From contig CAXTHH010000008.1 of the NCBI GenBank assembly GCA_964244065.1, positions 1 to 64,000 on the forward strand: a DNA stretch of 64,000 nucleotides. Direction: 5' to 3'. This stretch comes from JASLDZ01 sp964244065 (GTDB lineage: Bacteria > Pseudomonadota > Alphaproteobacteria > Caulobacterales > Caulobacteraceae). A model generated the notes under the pieces. It worked only from the letters and a program-made list of their open reading frames with translations, was not told where the DNA came from and did not search any database. Positions within the stretch are counted from its first letter, which is position 1; every line of letters begins with the position of its first letter. This document shows positions 1 to 7,889 of the stretch, one piece after another. A program made the position numbers and the translations under genes.

Positions 1-121
1 GGAACTCCGCCCGCTGCTTCTTGAAGCCGACGGTGTTCATGTTGGCGATGTTGTTCGAGATAGTCTCGACGTTCAGCTGCTGGGCCGCCATGCCCGTGGC
101 CGCGATGCGGAGCGCTCTCAT
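1..121 (-). CDS. flgG: Flagellar distal rod protein FlgG, N-terminal fragment (runs off the window)
   Basis: Only the first 40 codons are present, read leftwards from the ATG at 121. The peptide starts MRALRIAATGMAAQQLNVET and continues with SNNIANMNTVGFKK, the rod/hook N-terminal signature shared by FlgB, C, F, G and E. FlgG forms the distal rod of the flagellar basal body and is exported by the flagellar type III apparatus. It lies 11 bases after the flgF stop on the same strand, with a GAGGAC-like ribosome binding site in that gap, so the two are surely one operon. The assignment to FlgG rather than another rod protein rests on the flgF-flgG gene order and the opening residues. Confidence 0.9.
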   Translation of the reverse strand, partial: MRALRIAATGMAAQQLNVETISNNIANMNTVGFKKQRAEF

Positions 122-132
122 CGGTCAGGTCC

Positions 133-867
133 TCAGGCGGCCGGGCGGCCCAGCCGCTGGATGGCCGAGCGCGACAGTTCATGGGTGGAGTTCAGCATCG
201 CGCCGATCCGCTCATAGGCGCGGGTGATCTCGATCAGGTGGCTCACCTCCAGCACGGGCTGGACGTTGGAGCGCTCGAGGTAGCCCTGGCGCACGCCGGC
301 GTCCGTGGCCGGCGTCGGCGTCTCGGGCGAGGTGTAGAGGTCGTCGCCGCTCTTCGACAGGCGGGAGAGCTGGGCGAAGCGCATCACGCCCACCTTGGGG
401 CCGGCGGCGCCCGCCTGGCTGATCTGGCCGGTCTTGGCGATGGAGGCGGGGCCGCGCTGCGGGTCGAGCGTGATCTCGCCGCCGGCGTCGTCCAGCACCG
501 GGTCGCCGGCCTGGGTCACCAGGCGGTTCTGCTCGTCCACCGTGAAGCGCCCGTCCCGGGTGTAGCGGACGCCGGCGGCGGTGCGGACCTGGAAGAAGCC
601 GTCGCCCTCCACCGCCAAGTCGAAGGTCCCGCCCGTCTTCTCCAGGGCGCCGGGGGTGAAGTGGCGGGCCACGCCGTCGTCCAGCACGTACTTGATCGGG
701 TCCAGCCGCGAGCGGCCCGTCTGCGGGCGCAGCGGGTCGGTCTGCAGCATCAGCTGCTCGACCTTGAAGCCGGCGGTGTCGACGTTGGCCAGGTTGTTGG
801 CCGAGATGTCGAGCTGGCGCTGCAGCGTCAGCTGCCGCGAGAGCCCCACGTACATGGCGTTGTCCAT
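133..867 (-). CDS. flgF: Flagellar basal-body rod protein FlgF
   Basis: The 244-residue protein has the rod signature near residues 23-34 (ANNLANVDTAGF), a central FlgE/F/G-like region with GDGFFQV, and the C-terminal NVQPVLEVSHLIEITRAYE motif that pairs with the N-terminus in the helical rod. FlgF is a proximal rod component of the flagellar axial structure. It is the first gene of a leftward flgF-flgG operon. A sigma-54-type promoter sits just upstream (880-895), and its predicted start point falls almost on the ATG at 867. A second in-frame ATG at 855 (MYVGLSRQ) could therefore be the start actually used. No good ribosome binding site precedes either one. Confidence 0.95.
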   Translation of the reverse strand: MDNAMYVGLSRQLTLQRQLDISANNLANVDTAGFKVEQLMLQTDPLRPQTGRSRLDPIKYVLDDGVARHFTPGALEKTGGTFDLAVEGDGFFQVRTAAGVRYTRDGRFTVDEQNRLVTQAGDPVLDDAGGEITLDPQRGPASIAKTGQISQAGAAGPKVGVMRFAQLSRLSKSGDDLYTSPETPTPATDAGVRQGYLERSNVQPVLEVSHLIEITRAYERIGAMLNSTHELSRSAIQRLGRPAA

Positions 868-879
868 GAGGGTGAACCC

Positions 880-895
880 GCAAGCCGCGTGCCAC
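880..895 (-). promoter_or_regulatory. Sigma-54 (RpoN) promoter of the flgF-flgG operon
   Basis: Read on the - strand the bases are GTGGCACGCGGCTTGC, a match to the -24/-12 consensus TGGCACG-N4-TTGC with ten bases between the invariant GG and GC. Late rod and hook operons of Caulobacter are transcribed by RpoN with FlbD. A site this good directly ahead of flgF fits class III flagellar control. The predicted start point lies at about 866-869, on the flgF ATG. Confidence 0.8.
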
Positions 896-989
896 GTGAA
901 TGCCGCGTGAAATCAACGGGTCCGTTGGTTAACGCGGCAAGGATCGCACCGGGCGGGGCGGGCAGAAACTGCCGGGTCTCCACCCTCCG

Positions 990-995
990 TTAACC
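990..995 (+). promoter_or_regulatory. Possible CtrA half-site upstream of fliL
   Basis: TTAACC lies 58 bases before the fliL ATG, with another TTAACG at 929-934. Class II flagellar promoters of Caulobacterales carry TTAA-N7-TTAA(C) CtrA boxes, and fliL is such a target in Caulobacter. The seven-base spacing of a full box is not present here, so this is only a half-site. Confidence 0.3.
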
Positions 996-1052
996 ACCGC
1001 CGGCGCTTGCTGCGGCCGATCTCCCCGACGCCGCCGGACCCGCGACCCTCCC

Positions 1053-1670
1053 ATGTCCAAGCCCAAGAAGGAGGCCCCCGCGCCGGAGGGCGAGGACGCC
1101 GCGGTCGAGGGCGCCGAGGGCGAGGGCGGCAAGAAGAAGCTCCCGCTCAAGCTGATCGTCATCGCCGCGGTGGGGGCGGTGGTCGTACTGGGCGGCGGCG
1201 GCACGGCGGCGGCCCTGCTGCTCGGCGGCAAGAAGGCGGAAGCGCACGACGCCAAGGACGCGCACGGCAAGAAGGCCGATCACAAGGCCAAGAAGAAGGC
1301 TGGCGGCCACGGCGGCGGCGAAGGCGGCAAGGAAGGCAAGAGCCCGATCAGCGAGGGCCCGGACGGCGTGATCTACTACACGATGCCGGACATCGTCGCG
1401 AACATCCAGACCACCGACGGCCGCTCCAGCTACCTCAAGCTGAAGCTCGCCTTCGAACTGGCCGACGCCGACGCGGCCGAGCTGATCGAGCCGAACGCCC
1501 CGCGCCTGGCCGACATGTTCCAGACCTTCCTGCGCGAGCTGCGGCCCGAGGACCTGGCGGGCTCCGCCGGCTCCTACCAGCTGCGCGCGGAGATCCAGCG
1601 CCGGGTGAATCTGGTGATCGCGCCGGCCAAGGTGAACGCGGTGCTGATCGAAGAAATGCTCATCAACTGA
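1053..1670 (+). CDS. fliL: Flagellar basal body-associated protein FliL
   Basis: The 205-residue protein has a short acidic cytoplasmic N-terminus, one membrane span at about 33-57, a Lys/Gly/His-rich linker to about residue 98, and a C-terminal FliL domain (from IYYTMPDIVANIQ to the end). FliL is a single-pass inner-membrane protein that surrounds or supports the stator units around the motor. It starts a rightward flagellar string: the fliM ATG follows its stop after two bases. The region upstream is shared with the divergent flgF promoter. Confidence 0.93.
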   Translation: MSKPKKEAPAPEGEDAAVEGAEGEGGKKKLPLKLIVIAAVGAVVVLGGGGTAAALLLGGKKAEAHDAKDAHGKKADHKAKKKAGGHGGGEGGKEGKSPISEGPDGVIYYTMPDIVANIQTTDGRSSYLKLKLAFELADADAAELIEPNAPRLADMFQTFLRELRPEDLAGSAGSYQLRAEIQRRVNLVIAPAKVNAVLIEEMLIN

Positions 1671-1672
1671 CG

Positions 1673-2755
1673 ATGGCGGACCTCCTGCCCGATCCGGAGC
1701 CGCACCGCCTGGGCGAGGCCGTCGACTGGGAGGGCACGGTCGACGACGGCTCGACGCCGCTGCAGCCCGCCGAGCGCATCCTGAACCAGGACGAGATCGA
1801 CAGCCTGCTGGGCTTCGACCTCAACGACGACGACGCGTCCGACCGCACCGGCATCCGCGCCATCATCAACAGCGCGCTCGTCTCCTACGAGCGGCTGCCC
1901 ATGCTGGAGATCGTGTTCGACCGCCTCGTGCGGCTCATGACCACCAGCCTGCGCAACTTCACTTCCGACAACGTCGAGGTATCGCTGGACTCGATCAGCT
2001 CGATCCGCTTCGGCGACTATCTGAACTCGATCCCGCTGCCCGCCATCCTGACCGTGTTCCGCGCGGAGGAGCTGGACAACTACGGGCTGCTGACGGTGGA
2101 CAGCAACCTCATCTACTCGATCGTGGACGTGCTCCTGGGCGGGCGGCGCGGCACGGCCGCCATGCGCATCGAGGGCCGGCCCTACACCACGATCGAGCGC
2201 GTGCTGGTGCAGCGCATGGTGGAGGTGATCCTGGCCGACGCCCAGGCGGCCTTCGAGCCGCTGACGCCCGTGCACTTCAAGCTGGACCGGCTGGAGACCA
2301 ACCCGCGCTTCGCCGCCATCGCCCGGCCCGCCAACGCGGCCATCCTGGTGAAACTGCGCGTGGACATGGAGGACCGGGGCGGTCGCGTCGAGCTCCTGCT
2401 GCCCTACGCCACGCTCGAGCCCATCCGGAAGATGCTCCTGCAGCAGTTCATGGGCGAGAAGTTCGGCCGCGACAACATCTGGGAGAGCCACCTCGCCACC
2501 GAGCTCTGGGGCACCCAGCTGGAGGTGCACGCGGTGCTGGACGAGCAGAAGCTCGACCTGCGCCGCGTGCTGGCCCTCAAGATCGGCGACACGCTGATGC
2601 TCAACGTGGGGCCCGACAGCCCCGTGGAGCTGCGCTCCGGCCAGGTGCCGCTCACCCGCGGCCGCATGGGCCGCTCCAACCAGTCCATCGCCGTGCGGGT
2701 GGAGGCGCCGATCACCGCGGCCGCGCGCAAGGCGATCACGAAGGGGGCCACGTGA
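1673..2755 (+). CDS. fliM: Flagellar motor switch protein FliM
   Basis: The ATG at 1673 gives a 360-residue protein. The frame is open further upstream, but that part is an out-of-frame reading of fliL. Residues 37-46 (LNQDEIDSLL) are the N-terminal CheY-phosphate-binding motif of FliM. The middle domain (NFTSDNVEV through DAQAAFEPLTPV) and the C-terminal SpoA/FliN-like domain (LDLRRVLALKIGDTLML) follow. FliM is the C-ring subunit that sets the direction of rotation. Its stop overlaps the next gene's GTG by four bases (GTGA). Confidence 0.96.
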   Translation: MADLLPDPEPHRLGEAVDWEGTVDDGSTPLQPAERILNQDEIDSLLGFDLNDDDASDRTGIRAIINSALVSYERLPMLEIVFDRLVRLMTTSLRNFTSDNVEVSLDSISSIRFGDYLNSIPLPAILTVFRAEELDNYGLLTVDSNLIYSIVDVLLGGRRGTAAMRIEGRPYTTIERVLVQRMVEVILADAQAAFEPLTPVHFKLDRLETNPRFAAIARPANAAILVKLRVDMEDRGGRVELLLPYATLEPIRKMLLQQFMGEKFGRDNIWESHLATELWGTQLEVHAVLDEQKLDLRRVLALKIGDTLMLNVGPDSPVELRSGQVPLTRGRMGRSNQSIAVRVEAPITAAARKAITKGAT

Positions 2756-3321
2756 ATCCGGTCACGCTCGGCATGGACGGTCTCCTGGCGGTGCTGCTGC
2801 TGGCGGCCGTCGCCGTGGGCCTGCGGCTCAACGGCAAGCTGAAGGTGCTGCGCGAGAGCCAGGCCGGCTTCGTCAAGGCGGTGGGCGAGCTGGACCTCGC
2901 CGCCGGCCGGGCGGAGGCGGGGCTCGCCGCCCTGCGCACCGCCACGCAGGACGCGCACGACCAGCTGCTCACCCGGATCGAGGCCGCCCGCGGCCTGTCC
3001 GCCAAGCTCGACGAAGGCTCCGCCCGCGCCGGGGAGGCCGCCTCCCGCCTGGACGCCGCCGTGCAGGGGGCGGAGGTCGCCGGCCGGCGCGCCCGCATCG
3101 CCGCCGTGCCCGCCGTGGCTCCCGAACCGGCCCCGGCCCCCGCGCTGGAACCCGCCGGGCTGCGCGCGGCGCTTCTGGCGGCCGAGCGGATCGTGGAGGC
3201 CGAGGCGCGCCCCGCGGCGGCGCGCGCGGAGCCCCTGCGGCTCGACGTGCCCGCCACCCCGGCGGCCGCCAGCGACCGGCTGGCGCGCTTCGTCGCGCGT
3301 CGCCGCGGAGCCCAGCGATGA
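2752..3321 (+). CDS. pflI: DUF6468-type bitopic membrane protein, PflI-like flagellar positioning factor
   Basis: The 189-residue protein has one membrane span near residues 5-24, an alpha-helical stretch (about 30-105) likely to form a coiled coil, and an Ala/Pro-rich tail. It begins at a GTG overlapping the fliM stop and overlaps the next start, so it is translationally coupled in the fliL-fliM operon. In Caulobacter crescentus the small membrane protein encoded with early flagellar genes next to fliM is PflI, which directs the flagellum to the correct pole and needs TipN to localise. The match rests on gene position, size and topology, because I could not run an alignment. The gene symbol is therefore tentative. 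Confidence 0.6.
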   Translation: MNPVTLGMDGLLAVLLLAAVAVGLRLNGKLKVLRESQAGFVKAVGELDLAAGRAEAGLAALRTATQDAHDQLLTRIEAARGLSAKLDEGSARAGEAASRLDAAVQGAEVAGRRARIAAVPAVAPEPAPAPALEPAGLRAALLAAERIVEAEARPAAARAEPLRLDVPATPAAASDRLARFVARRRGAQR

Positions 3322-4286
3322 AGCCGCCCCCTCGCATCCTGCCGCTCGCGGCGGTGGCCGTCGGCGGCGTGCTCGCCTTCAAGGGGCTGGACGCCTTCGG
3401 CGGTCTGCCCTCGCTGCTCGCGTCGCCCAGCGCCCACGCCGAGGCTGCGCGCGAGGGCGGCGGAGGGGGCGGCAAGCCCTCCACCGTGAAAGGCCCGGCC
3501 ACGCGGCCGGCCGCTGCCCCGCCCCCCAAGCCCGCCGCGCCGGTGTGCGCGCCCAGCGCCGCGCAGCTGGCCAAGGAGGCGGGCCTGTCCCCCGCCGAGC
3601 TGACGGTGATCCAGAGCCTGTCTGCCCGCCGGGGGCAGCTGGACGCCCGCGAGCAGGCGTTCGACGCCCAGATCCAGCTCCTGGCCGCCGCCGAGGTGAA
3701 GGTTGACGCCAAGCTCAAGGCGCTGGAAGCCGCCAAGGCGCAGCTGCAGTCGCTCCTGGGCCAGGCCGACCAGCAGAGCCAGGCGGAGATCGACCGCCTG
3801 GTGGTCGTGTACGAGAAGATGAAGCCCCGCGACGCGGGCGCGGTCATGGCGCAGCTGGACGACCGGGTGCGGGTGCCCGTGGCGGCCAAGATGAAGCCCG
3901 CGATCCTGGCGGTCGTGCTCCCGAACATGGGCACGGCGGAGGCCAAGAAGCTCACCGAGAACCTCGCACGACGCTTCGCCGCGGCGCGCGAGGCGGTGGT
4001 CGCCGCCACGGCCAACCCGGCCCTCTCCCCCGCCGGCAAGCCCGCTCCGACGCTCGCGCAGACCGCCGCCGCGACGCCTGCCCCCGCCGGCGAGACCGCC
4101 GCGCCGGCCAGGCCGGCCGCCCGCCCCGCCCCGCCGCGCAAGGTGGCGCGCGCCGCCGCTCCACAACCTCGCCCCCGCCGCCCGGCCGTCGCGCCGGGTC
4201 AGGCGGCGCCCGCCAAGGCGGAGGAGCCGGCCAAGCCCGCCGATACCGCCGCCGCCAAGCCGGCCGCGGAGAAGCCCGCCTCGTAG
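3318..4286 (+). CDS. MotE-like flagellar protein (MgtE N-domain-like, periplasmic chaperone type)
   Basis: The 322-residue protein has an N-terminal hydrophobic segment (about 8-24, signal anchor), a Gly/Pro/Ala linker, a helical coiled coil (about 95-150, rich in Ala, Gln and Lys), an MgtE-N-like helical domain (EKMKPRDAGAVMAQLDDRV, then MKPAILAVVLPNM) and a long Pro/Ala/Lys-rich low-complexity tail from about residue 225. This matches the MotE family, whose Sinorhizobium member assists the periplasmic motility protein MotC. The start overlaps the preceding gene by four bases, so it belongs to the flagellar operon. The MotE label is a family assignment. The binding partner here is unknown. 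Confidence 0.75.
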   Translation: MKPPPRILPLAAVAVGGVLAFKGLDAFGGLPSLLASPSAHAEAAREGGGGGGKPSTVKGPATRPAAAPPPKPAAPVCAPSAAQLAKEAGLSPAELTVIQSLSARRGQLDAREQAFDAQIQLLAAAEVKVDAKLKALEAAKAQLQSLLGQADQQSQAEIDRLVVVYEKMKPRDAGAVMAQLDDRVRVPVAAKMKPAILAVVLPNMGTAEAKKLTENLARRFAAAREAVVAATANPALSPAGKPAPTLAQTAAATPAPAGETAAPARPAARPAPPRKVARAAAPQPRPRRPAVAPGQAAPAKAEEPAKPADTAAAKPAAEKPAS

Positions 4287-4380
4287 CTTCGTTCTGACCT
4301 CGCCATGCTGCGCCTGGGGAGGTCGCCGCGGAGCGGACGCGGGGGCCGCGCGATAGCGCGGGTGCAGTGCTCGTGGTTTC

Positions 4381-4444
4381 CGTCCGGCTGCGCCGGACGG
4401 CCCCCCTCCCGGCTTCGTCGGCGTCCCCCACCTGCCATGGGGGG
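4381..4444. repeat. Palindromes in the gap after the MotE-like gene
   Basis: The 223-base gap from 4287 to 4509 holds a perfect hairpin at 4381-4399 (arms CGTCCGGC and GCCGGACG, loop TGC) and a looser CCCCC/GGGGG palindrome at 4426-4444. The first may terminate the flagellar operon, but no T-run follows. Confidence 0.5.
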
Positions 4445-4471
4445 AGAAGGTGGTCGTCCACCCGCCGGCGG

Positions 4472-4477
4472 TTAACC
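4472..4477 (+). promoter_or_regulatory. Possible CtrA half-site upstream of the TPR gene
   Basis: TTAACC lies 38 bases before the GTG chosen for the TPR gene, and is the same hexamer found ahead of fliL. It suggests, but does not prove, co-regulation with flagellar genes. Confidence 0.25.
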
Positions 4478-4509
4478 TCGCCACAAGCGCGCCCCGGCAA
4501 GGTGCTCCC

Positions 4510-7377
4510 GTGACCCTCGCCGCCGCCCGCCTGCGCCGCGCCGCGCCCACGCTCGCCGTGGCGCTGGCGCTCGCCGTCCAGTCGGCGGCCCCCGTCGCGG
4601 CCGCCGCGCCGCGGGTGGAGATCAAGGCGGGCCGCGCCGACGCCTTCTCGCGGGTGGAGCTGCACGGCGCGCGTCCCTCCTCCGTGCGGCGGGAAGGCCG
4701 GGAGCTCGTGCTGCGCTTCGCCCGGGCCGGCGCGCCCGACATGGCGCTGCTGCACGCCACCCCGCCTCCGCACGTGGAGAAGGCCGAGCTGCGCACCGTC
4801 GGCGGCGACGTGGAGCTGCGGCTCACCGCCGCGCCCGATGCGGAGATACGCACCGGCTGGGCCGACGGCGCCACCTGGGTCAACTTCGCCCCGCGCCCGG
4901 CCGAGCCGGCGGCGGACGCCGGGCCCGCCCGCGCCGACCGCCCGGACCCGCGCCCGCCGGGCGGCGTGGTGCCCGTCCGCTCAGAGCTCGTGGGTCGCAC
5001 GCTGAAGCTGCGGTTCGCCTGGCGCGCCCCGCTCGGCGCGGCGGTGTTCCGCCGGGCGGATGCGGTGTGGGTGGTGTTCGACACCCCCGCGCGCCTTGCG
5101 CTGGGCGCCGCGCCCCACGGTCTGCCGCAGGTGCACAGGATCGACGTGGTGGGCGGCCCGGGCTGGAGCGGCGTCCGCATCGCGTCGCGCGCCGACCTGC
5201 CCGTCTCCGCCGCTGCGGAGGGCGGGCTGTGGACCGTCGCCATCGGCCCGGACGCGGCCGGTCCGACCGACCCGGTGCGCCTCGACCAGGACGTGAGCGG
5301 CCCCGCCGCCCTTTCCGCCCACGTCGCGGGCGCGACGGGCGTCTTCTGGCTGAACGATCCCAAGGTCGGCGACCGCATGGCGGCCGTCACCGCGCTCGCC
5401 CCCGCCAAGGGCCTCGCCGAGAGCCGGACCGTGGTCGGCGCCGAGCTCTTGCGCGCGCCCCAGGGGCTGGCGGTGCGGGCGGTGGCCGACGACCTGCAGG
5501 TGACGGTGGAGGGCGACCTCGTGCGCGTGGGCCGGCCGGGCGGCCTGGCGCTCTCGCCTCCCGGCGCGCTGAAGCGGGCGGAGGCGCCGCAGCCCATGGG
5601 CCTGCCCGCCGCCGCCGCCTCGCCCGGCTTCGTGGACTTCGCCGCCTGGTCGCGCACGGGCGAGGGCGGCTTCGTCCGCCGCTACGACGACCTGTTGGCC
5701 CGGGCGGCGGAGGAGGGCGGGGCGGGTCGCGGGGCGCCCACGTCGGCCCGCATGGGGCTGGCGCGCTTCCTCGTCGGCTCCGAGCTGGCCCACGAAGCCA
5801 TCGGCCTGCTCAACACCTTGATCCGGCAGGATCCGAGCCTGTCGGTCGACCCCGAGTTCCGCGGCCTTCGCGGCGCGGCGCGCGCCATGGCCGGCCGCTG
5901 GCGCGATGCGGAGGCGGACTTCTCCACGCCCGTCACGGGCGGCGACCCGGCCTCGGCGCTCTGGCGCGGGTACGTGGCCTGGCGCCTGGGCGACGCGGCC
6001 GCCGCGCGGGCGCAGTTCGCCCTGGGGCGGACCGCGGCCGCCGCCTTCGCGCCCAAGTGGCGCGCCCGCTTCGCCCGGGCGGACGCCGAGGCCGCGACCG
6101 CCGGCGGCGACTTCGCCTTGGCGCGGCAGATCCTGGGCGGGCCCGGCGACGGTGCGGGCTTCGCGCCCGAAGAGGCCGACGGCTTGCGTCTGGCCGCGGC
6201 GAGGCTGGCCGACGCCTCCGGCGACGCCGGGCGGGCGCTGGCGATCTACAAGGCCGTCTCCACCTCTCCCCTGGGCGCGATCTCCGCCCCCGCGCTGCTG
6301 CGCGCCACCCAGCTGGAGCTGGCGCAGGGCCGCATCGGCCAGCCCGAGGCGATGGCCACGCTCGACTCGCTGCGCTTCCGCTGGCGGGGAGACGCGGTGG
6401 AGCTGGAGACCATCCGCGCGCTCGGCCAGGCCTATCTTGGGCAGGGCCGCTTCCGCGAGGCGCTCAGCGTGCTCCGCTCGGCGGGCGGGCGGCTGCCCGA
6501 CCTGCCCGCGGCCTCGCAGCTGCAGGCCGACCTGGGCTCGGCCTTCAAGGCGCTGTTCCTCGACGGCCAGGCCGACGGGCTGCAGCCCATCCAGGCGCTG
6601 GCCCTGTTCTACGACTTCAAGGAGCTGACGCCCATCGGCGCCGACGGCGACCTGATGGTGCGCCGCCTGGTGCGCCGGCTGGTGGACGTGGACCTGTTGG
6701 ACCAGGCCGCTGACCTCCTGCGCTATCAGGTGGACAACCGGCTGGAGGGCGTCGGGCGGGCGCAGGTGGCCACCGACCTGGCCCTGATCGAGCTGATGGC
6801 GCGCCGGCCGGAGCAGGCGCTCGGCGCCATCGGCAATTCGCGCAACACGCTGCTGCCCGCGGCCATGAACGCGCAGCGACGGTTGATCGAGGCGAGGGCG
6901 CTCTTGGACCTCGGCCGCACCGAGCACGCCCTGGAGGTGCTGGGCGCCGACAGGGGGCCGGAGGCGACCGAGCTGCGCGCCCTCGCCGCCTGGCGGTCGA
7001 AGGACTGGCCCACCGCCGCCCGCATGGCCGAGGCCCGCCTGGGCGAACGCTGGCGGGACCCGCGCCCGCTCGACGCCTCGGAGACGGCGCTGCTGCTGCG
7101 CGCCGGCGTGGCCTTCAGCCTGGCCCGTGACGACGCCGCCCTGGGGCGCCTGCGTGGCCGCTACGCGGCGCTGGCGGACCGCTCCGCCCAGCCGGACGCG
7201 CTGCGGGTGGCGCTCGCCGGCCTGTCCGAGACGCCCACCGCCGGCGTGGGCGCGGCGGTGGCGCAGGCCTCCAGCGACGCGGGCGCGTTCGCCAGCTGGG
7301 TCAGCCGCATGAAAGTCCGCTTCCGCCAGCCGGCGACCGCTCCGCCCGCCGCTGCCGTTGTGCCGAGACGCGCCTAG
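4510..7377 (+). CDS. Large exported TPR-repeat protein of the flagellar cluster, unknown function
   Basis: The protein is about 955 residues long. I place the start at the GTG at 4510, because it gives an immediate export signal (Arg-rich n-region, then LAVALALAVQSAAPVAAAA). The frame remains open to 4450. The first 330 residues are beta-rich with no clear family (AMIN-like beta strands are possible). From about residue 390 on it is almost all alpha-helical with repeated Ala-rich TPR-type hairpins such as LVGSELAHEAIGLLNTLI and LGQAYLGQGRFREALSVL. It is probably periplasmic or outer-membrane associated. It follows the MotE-like gene after a 223-base gap, and a palindromic repeat lies downstream. 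Proteins of this type occur next to fliL-fliM in Caulobacterales, but I know of no assigned role. Confidence 0.8.
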   Translation: MTLAAARLRRAAPTLAVALALAVQSAAPVAAAAPRVEIKAGRADAFSRVELHGARPSSVRREGRELVLRFARAGAPDMALLHATPPPHVEKAELRTVGGDVELRLTAAPDAEIRTGWADGATWVNFAPRPAEPAADAGPARADRPDPRPPGGVVPVRSELVGRTLKLRFAWRAPLGAAVFRRADAVWVVFDTPARLALGAAPHGLPQVHRIDVVGGPGWSGVRIASRADLPVSAAAEGGLWTVAIGPDAAGPTDPVRLDQDVSGPAALSAHVAGATGVFWLNDPKVGDRMAAVTALAPAKGLAESRTVVGAELLRAPQGLAVRAVADDLQVTVEGDLVRVGRPGGLALSPPGALKRAEAPQPMGLPAAAASPGFVDFAAWSRTGEGGFVRRYDDLLARAAEEGGAGRGAPTSARMGLARFLVGSELAHEAIGLLNTLIRQDPSLSVDPEFRGLRGAARAMAGRWRDAEADFSTPVTGGDPASALWRGYVAWRLGDAAAARAQFALGRTAAAAFAPKWRARFARADAEAATAGGDFALARQILGGPGDGAGFAPEEADGLRLAAARLADASGDAGRALAIYKAVSTSPLGAISAPALLRATQLELAQGRIGQPEAMATLDSLRFRWRGDAVELETIRALGQAYLGQGRFREALSVLRSAGGRLPDLPAASQLQADLGSAFKALFLDGQADGLQPIQALALFYDFKELTPIGADGDLMVRRLVRRLVDVDLLDQAADLLRYQVDNRLEGVGRAQVATDLALIELMARRPEQALGAIGNSRNTLLPAAMNAQRRLIEARALLDLGRTEHALEVLGADRGPEATELRALAAWRSKDWPTAARMAEARLGERWRDPRPLDASETALLLRAGVAFSLARDDAALGRLRGRYAALADRSAQPDALRVALAGLSETPTAGVGAAVAQASSDAGAFASWVSRMKVRFRQPATAPPAAAVVPRRA

Positions 7378-7386
7378 CTCCTGACC

Positions 7387-7507
7387 CGCTCATCCCGGCG
7401 AAGGCCGGGACCCAGCGCCGACCGCGGGCCAGCGCTCGGCGTCTGAGATGGCGAGCTCCGGCCTCCTCGCTCCCGCAGCTGGGTCCCGGCCTCCGCCGGG
7501 ATGAGCG
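7387..7507. repeat. Palindromic repeat element, copy A
   Basis: Two 30-base inverted arms, 7387-7416 (CGCTCATCCCGGCGAAGGCC onward) and 7478-7507, differ at a single position and enclose a 61-base spacer. The element lies between the convergent TPR gene and the DUF423 gene. Copies B and C occur at 38313-38419 and 52562-52679. It looks like a REP/MITE-type intergenic element and may also act as a bidirectional terminator. Confidence 0.85.
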
Positions 7508-7513
7508 GAGGGT

Positions 7514-7879
7514 TCAGGCCCGGCGCAGGGTGGCCCAGCCCAGCGTCGCCCAGCCCGCCAGCAGCAGCAGGCCGCCCAGCGGCGTCACCGCGCCCCAGGC
7601 GCGCACGCCGGTGATCGCCAGGGCGTCGAGGGACAGGCCGAACACGAGCGCGCCCGCGCCGAAAAGTCCCGCCGCCCACAGCGCCGGACGGCCCAGCTCA
7701 CGGGCCAGCGCCAGGGCGGCCAGCCCCGCCGCCGCGTGCAGGCCCTGGTACTGTGCTCCGGTGCGCAGCCACTCGCGCACTTGCGGATCGGCGGCGGCGT
7801 GGGCGCCGAACGCGCCGGCGGCGACCGCCAGGAAGCCGTTCAGCGCGGCCAGCGCCAGGAGCGTGCGGGTGGACGTCAT
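7514..7879 (-). CDS. DUF423 family small membrane protein (YgdD-like)
   Basis: The 121-residue protein is predicted to have four membrane helices. It opens LLALAALNGFLAVAAGAFGAHA and contains the conserved GAQYQGLHA and the GVRAWGAVTPLGGLLLLAGW ending, all typical of DUF423/YgdD. Length and topology match the family, whose role is unknown. It starts ten bases after the epimerase stop, so it is the last gene of a leftward unit (TipN-like, epimerase, DUF423). The stop lies next to repeat copy A. Confidence 0.88.
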   Translation of the reverse strand: MTSTRTLLALAALNGFLAVAAGAFGAHAAADPQVREWLRTGAQYQGLHAAAGLAALALARELGRPALWAAGLFGAGALVFGLSLDALAITGVRAWGAVTPLGGLLLLAGWATLGWATLRRA

Positions 7880-7889
7880 CGGCGCGGTC

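Noticed and set aside
990..995. A full CtrA box upstream of fliL
   Set aside because: Only isolated TTAAC half-sites occur. The TTAA-N7-TTAA spacing is missing, so it is listed at low confidence only.
2736..5657. A 973-codon open frame on the - strand across the MotE-like and TPR genes
   Set aside because: It is antisense shadow coding, very rich in Ala, Arg, Ser and Gly with no domain. The + strand genes are coupled to fliM.
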